Source: Kiritimatiellia bacterium
GTDB taxonomy: Bacteria > Verrucomicrobiota > Kiritimatiellia > RFP12 > UBA3636
DNA length: 5,737 nt
Direction of reading: 5' to 3'
NCBI GenBank assembly: GCA_017476965.1
Contig: JAFUXX010000426.1
Coordinates: 1 to 5,737 of the forward strand
Position 1 is the first letter of the stretch. Every line of letters begins with the position of its first letter. The notes below the pieces were generated by a model. It did not search any database and had not been told where the DNA came from. It was given only the letters and a program-made list of their open reading frames with translations. This document shows positions 1-4,921 of this stretch, one piece after another. The position numbers and the translations under genes were made by a program.

Positions 1-232
1 ACCACGAAAGCGCAAGCCTCCCGACAGGACGCCGTTTCTGCCCGGATTCCCCGTCTGAGGCAAGCGCTCCAACATGCACTACGGGACGGTCTCAAGCGAG
101 ATCGGCCCAAGCCCGGGTCAATTTTCCGGGATAAGGGTGGATTTCGACGGATGCTTCCATTTTGGCGGGAATCGTGCATAATGGGGGCCGCCGTCGCCGC
201 GGGGCGCCACGTGTGGCGAAGCGCGGCACGAC
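1..232. other. Left-edge intergenic flank, no supported gene
   Basis: I see no gene I can support here. One plus-strand frame is open from base 1 into the tmRNA (to about 357), but it has no recognisable protein features, overlaps a structural RNA, and open frames arise easily at this GC content. Another plus-strand frame stops at 56-58 and could be the tail of a gene starting left of the window, but 18 codons cannot show that. A weak inverted repeat (112-116 with 126-130, 9-base loop) has no T-run and is not called a terminator. The right part holds a possible tmRNA promoter and the presumed 5' leader of the precursor. Confidence 0.5.
154..182 (+). promoter_or_regulatory. Possible tmRNA promoter (-10 CATAAT)
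   Basis: CATAAT at 177-182 matches the sigma-70 -10 consensus at five of six positions and stands out in GC-rich surroundings. The best-spaced -35 (CTTCCA, 154-159, 17-base spacer) is poor. Transcription would begin near 189-190, giving a precursor leader of about 43 bases before the mature 5' end at 233, to be removed by RNase P as for other tmRNAs. The promoter is inferred from position and the -10 alone. Confidence 0.4.
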
Positions 233-582
233 GGGGGCGACAGGTTTCGACGGGACGGTTGAGGCCGCGGCCGCGTGCGGGGGATCCGAGTGTACCCCTT
301 CAATTCTCCCGGAAAATTCAAACGCCAACTACGACGTTGCTCTCGCGGCCTAACTAGCGCCGCGACGCCGAACCTCCGACGCCTGCTGAGAGGGGACGCG
401 TCATCTGGCAGGCTGGACGCAGCCCGGGCGGCCGGGGCGATGTCGACTTCCACGTGGCCGCTGGCGCGTTGGGTGGCCCGCCTCCGGGCAGCCCCTCGGG
501 CGAGACTCAAACGGAGGATACGCACGTAGACGTCTCGGTGGCTCCGTTTCGGACGTGGGTTCGATTCCCACCGCCTCCACCA
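233..582 (+). ncRNA. ssrA: Transfer-messenger RNA (tmRNA), one-piece
   Basis: This RNA rescues stalled ribosomes: charged with alanine and bound by SmpB, it enters the A site and then serves as a short mRNA whose tag marks the unfinished protein for proteolysis. The 5' end GGGGGCG (233-239) pairs with CGCCTCC (572-578), followed by A579 and an encoded CCA (580-582). The third acceptor pair is G-U (G235 with T576), the identity signal of alanyl-tRNA synthetase. The 5' block carries the family motif GGTTTCGACGGG. The T arm is a perfect 5-bp stem (555-559 with 567-571) around TTCGATT. The 3' half has the typical stretch from GACTCAAACGGA to CGTAGACG. Length is 350 bases, normal for a one-piece tmRNA, with no sign of the two-piece permuted form. 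It converges on the minus-strand operon and ends in its own terminator. Confidence 0.97.
312..353 (+). other. tmRNA proteolysis-tag reading frame
   Basis: The frame ending at TAA (351-353) reads ENSNANYDVALAA if translation resumes on GAA at 312-314. The ALAA end is the classic degron recognised by ClpXP-type proteases, and the NY before it is common in bacterial tags. The final residues are certain from the sequence. The resume codon is inferred: GAA at 312 gives a 13-residue encoded tag, while GCC at 324 would give the shorter ANYDVALAA. The non-encoded first alanine comes from the charged tmRNA itself. A TAG in another frame follows at 355-357. Confidence 0.75.
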
Positions 583-586
583 TCTT

Positions 587-626
587 CCCTCCCGCCACGG
601 CACCATGGCGGGAGGGTTTCGTTTTT
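587..626 (+). terminator. Intrinsic terminator of tmRNA
   Basis: A perfect 11-bp inverted repeat, CCCTCCCGCCA (587-597) and TGGCGGGAGGG (606-616), encloses an 8-base loop and is followed by TTTCGTTTTT (617-626). It starts 5 bases after the mature 3' CCA, so 3' trimming is needed. On the minus strand the hairpin lacks a T-run after it, so it is best read as a plus-strand terminator. Confidence 0.93.
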
Positions 627-641
627 CCGTGAAACGCGCGC

Positions 642-663
642 CGCCGCGCGGGATTGCGCGGCG
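642..663 (-). terminator. GC-rich hairpin past the operon, possible weak terminator
   Basis: An 8-bp perfect stem (642-649 with 656-663, 6-base loop) lies 18 bases beyond the stop codon of the beta-helix gene in its direction of reading. After the stem the minus strand reads GCGCGCGTTTC, so there are only three T residues. It may end transcription weakly, need Rho, or simply protect the mRNA 3' end. The position supports a terminator, but the short T-run argues against a strong one. Confidence 0.4.
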
Positions 664-680
664 TTGCGGCCACCGCGGTT

Positions 681-2069
681 TCAGGCGAAAAGCGATTCGA
701 ATTTTGCGCGGCCTTCGGCCGTTGACGGGACGATCCCGCCTCCTGCGCCCTGCGATTCGATCTCGGCGACGTTGTCGTCGTGGATGCGGTCGAGCCGGTC
801 CGGGTAGAGGAAGCGGAGCCCTCCGCGCGGGCGGCCGTGGAACCTGCACAGCGGGGCGGCGCCGACCGCCCATTCGTTCCCCGCGAAAACCGCCTGTCCG
901 CGCCAGTCGTTGAAGACCCGCGCGGCGACGCCGGCGGTGCGCCCGAAACGGTTGCCGCGCACCTCGAATCCCGGCGTCGGCACCGTGGTGTCGTAGAACA
1001 TCAGATGCGCCGCGTTCGGGTTCCACCTCTGCGCGTGGCCCCAGCCGCATCCGGCGTCGCGGAAGGCGTTGCTTCCGAGGACGACGTTTTCTGCCGCGCC
1101 GCCTTCGCCCTGGTGCCAGAATTCGTACGAATATTCGCAATCCGACACTTCGTTGCCGCGCCAGACGACGTTGCGCTGCACGGAGCCCGGCTCGTTCGTC
1201 TGGTTCGTGATTCCGGCGTCCCAGCATTGGCTCACCGCGCAGTTTTCGACGGCGACGTCCTCGGCGCCGCCCCACAGTTCGATGCCGTTGCCGTAGCGGA
1301 CTCCGTTGCCCAGGTCGTCCACGTACAAATACCCGCCGCCGATCCACGAAACGCGGCAGCCCCGGATCGCGATGCGCGCCACGCCGCCGCCGCCGAATCC
1401 GTGGGCTCCCGCGAAGCGGATGTCGAGTCCTTCGTATTCGACGTCGTGCGCCGCGCACTGGTCCACGCCGTGGAGCTTTTGGCACAGCTCGACCGACCGC
1501 CACCGCGCGCCCGGGTTCCCGGCTTCGGAAAACACGGTCACTGCGCCGGTCGCCGGGTCGAAAAAGAAATCGCGGTCGCGGAGGAGTTCCGCGCGCGACC
1601 CGCGCTTGAACAGGCACCCGGAACCTCCGCCGTCCGCCACGACGTTTCCGACGTCGACACGCGCCCCGGTTCCGAAACTCCAGAGCCCGTTCCCGAGATC
1701 GCGCCACGCCGCCGGGTCCGACGCGTCGACGCTCGGCATTATCGACGGAGCGGCCCCTTCGCCCCACGCTCCGTAGCGGATGGGGTTTCCCGGCACGCCG
1801 GACGCCGCCCGGAGCTGGCCGCGCCACTTGCAGCCGCGCCGGAAAAGCACTGTCGCGCCAGGCGCCAAATCGAGCGCGTTCACCTCGTCGAGCGAGGTTT
1901 CCGGGCCGATCCGGAACACGGCGTCCGCCGGCTTGCGCTCCCACGCGCGGGCGGCGTCCGCCGCCGCTTCTTCCGGCAAACGCCCGGCGGGGAATTTCGC
2001 GATTCCGCCTTCCACGACGACAGGTCCGCCGCCGTCCGTCCGCACGGATGTTTCCAAACAGTTTTTCAT
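681..2069 (-). CDS. Right-handed parallel beta-helix protein, function unknown
   Basis: Predicted 462-residue protein, third gene of the operon. Residues 59-86 hold the family entry pattern, SLDEVNAL followed by PGATVLFRRG and WRGQL, as at the first turn of pectate-lyase-like and glycosidase-like beta-helices. From about residue 205 to 385 there are short repeats built on G-I/V-x-N/R-C/N turns (IAIRGCRV, VAVENCAV, NVVWRGNEV, NVVLGSNAF), typical of stacked coils. The fold is usually found in secreted polysaccharide lyases, hydrolases and epimerases, but catalytic residues cannot be assigned by eye. Oddly, the N-terminus (MKNCLETSVRTDGG) has no hydrophobic signal segment and the protein has 11 cysteines, both pointing to the cytoplasm. 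The ATG overlaps the activase stop (ATGA) and has GGAG 8 bases upstream, which fixes the start. It probably acts on, or beside, the product or substrate of the glycyl radical enzyme. This is an inference from context. Confidence 0.88.
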   Translation of the reverse strand: MKNCLETSVRTDGGGPVVVEGGIAKFPAGRLPEEAAADAARAWERKPADAVFRIGPETSLDEVNALDLAPGATVLFRRGCKWRGQLRAASGVPGNPIRYGAWGEGAAPSIMPSVDASDPAAWRDLGNGLWSFGTGARVDVGNVVADGGGSGCLFKRGSRAELLRDRDFFFDPATGAVTVFSEAGNPGARWRSVELCQKLHGVDQCAAHDVEYEGLDIRFAGAHGFGGGGVARIAIRGCRVSWIGGGYLYVDDLGNGVRYGNGIELWGGAEDVAVENCAVSQCWDAGITNQTNEPGSVQRNVVWRGNEVSDCEYSYEFWHQGEGGAAENVVLGSNAFRDAGCGWGHAQRWNPNAAHLMFYDTTVPTPGFEVRGNRFGRTAGVAARVFNDWRGQAVFAGNEWAVGAAPLCRFHGRPRGGLRFLYPDRLDRIHDDNVAEIESQGAGGGIVPSTAEGRAKFESLFA

Positions 2070-2767
2070 CGTTCCGGCTCCGCGAGCGGAAACTTGCGGC
2101 CGAGCATCCGGTACTTCGCCGGAGCGGCCGCGTTGTAGGGGAGAAATTCGACAGCGACGCCCGGTCCGGCAAGGACGAGAAAAGCCTCGCGGTCGGCCGG
2201 GGAGTCGTTCACGCCGGGGATGCACGGCACGCGCACGGCGAACGGGACGCCGCTGCCGCGGAGCCACGCGAGGTTGCGCAGCACGAGCCCGAAAGCGCCT
2301 TCGCCGCCGCCGCACCACTTGCGGAACGCGTCGGCGTCGTGGAGCTTGAGGTCTTGGTACACGAAATCCATGCGCGAAACGACGGCGCGGTAGTCGTCCT
2401 CGGGGGCGGCGCCGCTCGTTTCGAGCGCGCAGCGGACCCCGGCGGCGCGGAGGAGGTCCGCGACGGCGATCACGAACCCCGCCTGCGCGAGCGGTTCGCC
2501 GCCCGAAAAAGTCACGCCGCCGCCGCTCTGCTCCATGATGTCGGCGTTGACGAGCAGCTCCTTCGCGAGCGCGTCCGGAGTCCGGTCTTCGCCGCAGACT
2601 GCGGATGCGCCGTCCTTGCGGCGCATCGTTTCGACAGCCGGCGACTGCCCCTCCGGATTGTGGCACCACGCGCAGCGCAGCGGGCATCCTTTCAGGAAGA
2701 CCGTGGTGCGGACCCCCGGCCCGTCGTGGAGCGCGAATTCGCGTATCTCGAAGATGCGGCCGGTCAC
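2066..2767 (-). CDS. Glycyl-radical enzyme activating protein (radical SAM)
   Basis: Predicted 233-residue iron-sulfur enzyme that cleaves S-adenosylmethionine and removes a hydrogen from the conserved glycine of its partner, here encoded directly upstream. The cluster motif C-x3-C-x2-C is at Cys28, Cys32 and Cys35 (KGCPLRCAWCHNPEG), followed by SGGGVTFSGGEPL (81-93), the SAM-binding motif. Further on come ETSG, a DLKLHDADAF strand, RVPCIPGVND and a C-terminal VEFLPYN...KYRMLG, all normal for PflA-type activases. Only about 41 residues separate the HNPE and SGGGVT motifs, so the two-cluster ferredoxin insert found in many dehydratase activases is absent. A single Cys58 lies in the gap. The start is GTG at 2765-2767, overlapping the upstream TGA in GTGA. 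No Shine-Dalgarno is visible, so translation is probably coupled. Which substrate-specific partner it serves is judged from adjacency only. Confidence 0.94.
   Translation of the reverse strand: MTGRIFEIREFALHDGPGVRTTVFLKGCPLRCAWCHNPEGQSPAVETMRRKDGASAVCGEDRTPDALAKELLVNADIMEQSGGGVTFSGGEPLAQAGFVIAVADLLRAAGVRCALETSGAAPEDDYRAVVSRMDFVYQDLKLHDADAFRKWCGGGEGAFGLVLRNLAWLRGSGVPFAVRVPCIPGVNDSPADREAFLVLAGPGVAVEFLPYNAAAPAKYRMLGRKFPLAEPER
2078..2081 (-). promoter_or_regulatory. Shine-Dalgarno GGAG for the beta-helix gene
   Basis: GGAG on the minus strand sits inside the end of the activase gene, 8 bases before the ATG at 2067-2069. It supports that start over the longer open frame that runs upstream to 2687, which is only antisense or out-of-frame coding within the activase. 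It allows reinitiation by ribosomes that have just finished the activase. Confidence 0.6.
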
Positions 2768-4848
2768 GGCGAAGACAGTTCGACGCGCTTGATGATCTGG
2801 TCCTGGAACTCTTTGTCGAGCTCGACGAAGTATCCGCTCCAGCCCCACACCCGCACGATCAGGTGGCGGTGGTTTTCCGGATGCTTTTGCGCGTCGAGAA
2901 GCGTGTCGCGGTTGATCGCGTTGATCTGCAGCTGGTGTCCGCCGCGTTTCACGAAAAAGCGGACGAGCTCCGCGACCTTGTCGACGCCGTCCGGCATCGC
3001 GAACGCGGAATCGTGTATCTCGATCGTGAGCGGGCCGCCGTTCGCCACGGCGGCGAGGTCCGGCTCCGTGAAACTGCGCACCACCGAGACAGGTCCCTTC
3101 ACGGGAGCGTCGAGAGCCGGCGCCCAGTTCGCGGGGAACGGCTGCCCGGAGAGCCGCCCGTCGGGCGAAGCGGGGATTTCTTCCGCGTGGCGGATGTAGT
3201 ACATCGCCGAGCCGGTGCCCGGACGGAAAATGCCGCCGCGGTCGTTGCGCTCGCCGTCGAACGCATGGCCCCAGAAATCCACCACGCGCTTCGCGATGCC
3301 GTCGACGCGGTCGTCCGCGTTGCCCATCTTCGGCGCGGCCTTCGCCTCGGCGAGGACGTCGGGTCGGCCGGCGAAATCGGTATCGAGGAGCTTCACGAGC
3401 TCCCCGAGCGCGACCATGCGCTTTTCGAACACGATGCGCCGCACGGCGGCGAGCGAATCGACGGCCACCGAGATGCCGGTGCCGTGGATGCCGAAGTTGT
3501 TGTACTTCGCGCCCTTGCAGACGTCGCGCGCCCGCTCGATGCAACCCGCCGAAAGCACCGAAACGAACGGGCCCGGCAGTATTTCGACGTGGCGGTACTT
3601 CACAGCGAGCGCTTTCGCGCGGCGCTTGATTTCGGCGAGAAACGCGGCTTCGACCGCGTCGTAGTCCGGCGAGCCGCCCGCCGCCGCGGCCGCGCGCAGC
3701 GCTGCGTCGAGCGCGCCGGGGAACGACACCGCGTCGATGTTGTCGATGTCCATGCCGCAACCGGGGACGATGAATTCCCAGCATGCGGCTACCGTGTAGT
3801 CGCGGGCGTCGGCCTCTTCGTAGCCCCAGCGCTCCAGCGCCGGGATCACCACGTCGTCGTTCGCGTACTGCGGGAAGCCGAGTCCCTTGGCCGTGAGCTC
3901 GGTGCCGAGCCGGTAGATTTCGGGAGGCGTGTCCTTGTCGACGCGCAGGTTGATTTTCGGATCGACGAGTTTCAGCTCGCCGCACGCTTCGAGGCAGATG
4001 CGCGAAAGCGCGTTGAACGCCGGCGAACCGTCGCGCTTCACGCCGCCGAGCATGACGCTCTGGCCGTTGTCGCCCTGCTGCACGCCGACGTAGAGATCGC
4101 TGTCGCGGTTGCAGGCCACGAAAAACTCTTCGACGAGCTCCAGCGCCCCGGCTTCGTCCAGCCGCCCCGCCGCGACGTCGGCCTCGTAGTACGGCAGCAG
4201 GTACTGGTCGATGCGGCCGAGCCCGCAGTGGTACTCGCCTTCGCACCAGAGCGCGAAATGCAGGATGCGCAGCGACTGGAGCGCTTCGCGGAAAGTGCGG
4301 GCGCCGAACCTCGGCACGCGGTCGAGCGCGGCGGCGACGTCGTGCAGCCCGCGCGCTTCGGCGGCGTCGCGGTACTTGCCGGCGAGCGACAGCACGGCCT
4401 GCACGGAAAGGATCGCGTTTTCGCAGAAAGACGCGCCTTCGGCGTCGCTTTCCGCGCGCGCCTGCGCAAGGCGGACGCGCAACTCGCCAAGACGCGCTTC
4501 GAGTCCGTCGCGGATCGTCGGAGCGAAATCGGCGGTGATGTTGAACACCACGCCCTTTTCGCCGAAAGCCGTTCCGGCGGCGCGCCGCGCGTCCATTTCG
4601 GCCTCCGTGTGCAATTCGGGAATCTGGCGCACGGTGCGGGTGAACGCGATGCGTTCGCCTTCGAGGAACTCCGGGCGTCCACCCTCGGCGCGGAGCATCT
4701 CTTCGAGGCCGACGCGGGCGCGCGTTTCGTCGTCGATTCCCTCGGCAACGAAACGGGCGAGCAGCCCGGACCAGTCGGCGTCGCGCCGCAGCGCGTCTTG
4801 CCGGCGGGCGAAAGTGAAATCGAGCAGTTTCCGAATTCGCGGTGTCAT
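2764..4848 (-). CDS. Glycyl radical enzyme (PFL/dehydratase superfamily), unknown substrate
   Basis: Predicted 694-residue cytoplasmic enzyme using radical chemistry. The glycyl radical loop is near the C-terminus: RVWGWSGYFVEL, with Gly669 (codon 2842-2844) as the radical site, followed by QDQIIKR. The thiyl-radical site is Cys356 in AACWEF, in the C-x-E arrangement with Glu358 as likely base. A second cysteine, Cys364, follows in PGCGMD. Cys436 (SAGCIERARD) and the GIHGTGISVAVDSLAAV stretch fit the usual barrel core, and near the C-terminus QLQINAINRDTLLDAQ and PENHRHLIVRV match the family. It is shorter than PFL (about 760), choline lyase or glycerol dehydratase (about 780-850) and fits an uncharacterised group annotated as pyruvate formate lyase family. 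Pyruvate formate-lyase activity is unlikely because the adjacent Cys-Cys pair is absent. Start is the ATG at 4846-4848; an upstream in-frame TTG (4884) lies in the promoter -35. It is first in the operon and overlaps the activase by 4 bases. Confidence 0.93.
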   Translation of the reverse strand: MTPRIRKLLDFTFARRQDALRRDADWSGLLARFVAEGIDDETRARVGLEEMLRAEGGRPEFLEGERIAFTRTVRQIPELHTEAEMDARRAAGTAFGEKGVVFNITADFAPTIRDGLEARLGELRVRLAQARAESDAEGASFCENAILSVQAVLSLAGKYRDAAEARGLHDVAAALDRVPRFGARTFREALQSLRILHFALWCEGEYHCGLGRIDQYLLPYYEADVAAGRLDEAGALELVEEFFVACNRDSDLYVGVQQGDNGQSVMLGGVKRDGSPAFNALSRICLEACGELKLVDPKINLRVDKDTPPEIYRLGTELTAKGLGFPQYANDDVVIPALERWGYEEADARDYTVAACWEFIVPGCGMDIDNIDAVSFPGALDAALRAAAAAGGSPDYDAVEAAFLAEIKRRAKALAVKYRHVEILPGPFVSVLSAGCIERARDVCKGAKYNNFGIHGTGISVAVDSLAAVRRIVFEKRMVALGELVKLLDTDFAGRPDVLAEAKAAPKMGNADDRVDGIAKRVVDFWGHAFDGERNDRGGIFRPGTGSAMYYIRHAEEIPASPDGRLSGQPFPANWAPALDAPVKGPVSVVRSFTEPDLAAVANGGPLTIEIHDSAFAMPDGVDKVAELVRFFVKRGGHQLQINAINRDTLLDAQKHPENHRHLIVRVWGWSGYFVELDKEFQDQIIKRVELSSP

Positions 4849-4855
4849 GCCGCGG

Positions 4856-4884
4856 ATGGTACAGCGTCCATGCGCCGTTGTCAA
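4856..4884 (-). promoter_or_regulatory. Sigma-70 type promoter of the GRE operon
   Basis: On the minus strand a perfect TTGACA (4879-4884) is followed by 17 bases and TACCAT (4856-4861), four of six matches to TATAAT. This is the ideal spacing. Only 7 bases lie between the -10 and the ATG at 4846-4848, so the predicted transcription start coincides with the A of the start codon or the base before it. No Shine-Dalgarno could then be present, and none is seen. The GRE would be translated from a leaderless mRNA unless read-through from gltB supplies a longer transcript. Confidence 0.7.
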
Positions 4885-4891
4885 AGGCGCG

Positions 4892-4911
4892 GCCCGCCGG
4901 GTCCGGCGGAC
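4892..4911 (-). terminator. Hairpin after gltB, possible terminator
   Basis: On the minus strand an 8-bp stem (GTCCGCCG at 4904-4911, CGGCGGGC at 4892-4899, one G-U pair) closes a GACC tetraloop 10 bases after the gltB stop. It is followed by CGCGCCTTTG, so the T-run is only three bases long and merges with the -35 box of the next promoter. It may weaken or end gltB transcription. The short T-run makes full termination doubtful. Confidence 0.45.
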
Positions 4912-4921
4912 GGCGCCGGCG

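Noticed and set aside
112..130. Short inverted repeat CCCGG / CCGGG as a terminator
   Set aside because: Five-bp stem, 9-base loop and no T-run on either side. Common by chance at this GC content.
1..357. Plus-strand frame open from the window edge into the tmRNA
   Set aside because: It overlaps a structural RNA, shows no family features and has basic, compositional residues only. Too weak to call a gene.
118..2172. Minus-strand open frame of 684 codons covering the tmRNA and the beta-helix gene
   Set aside because: Arg-rich, low-complexity translation. It crosses the tmRNA and overlaps a beta-helix gene with clear fold motifs in another frame.
2070..2687. Upstream extension of the beta-helix frame inside the activase gene
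   Set aside because: It would overlap the activase almost fully and encodes Arg-rich sequence. The ATGA overlap with GGAG spacing gives a better start at 2069.
2764..4848. Naming the glycyl radical enzyme pyruvate formate-lyase (pflB)
   Set aside because: There is no adjacent Cys-Cys pair at the thiyl site, the length is shorter, and the CWEF and VWGW motifs do not match PFL.
4849..4884. Longer GRE start at TTG 4884 (12 extra residues)
   Set aside because: The TTG is the first half of a perfect -35 TTGACA, and the extra residues do not look like the family N-terminus.
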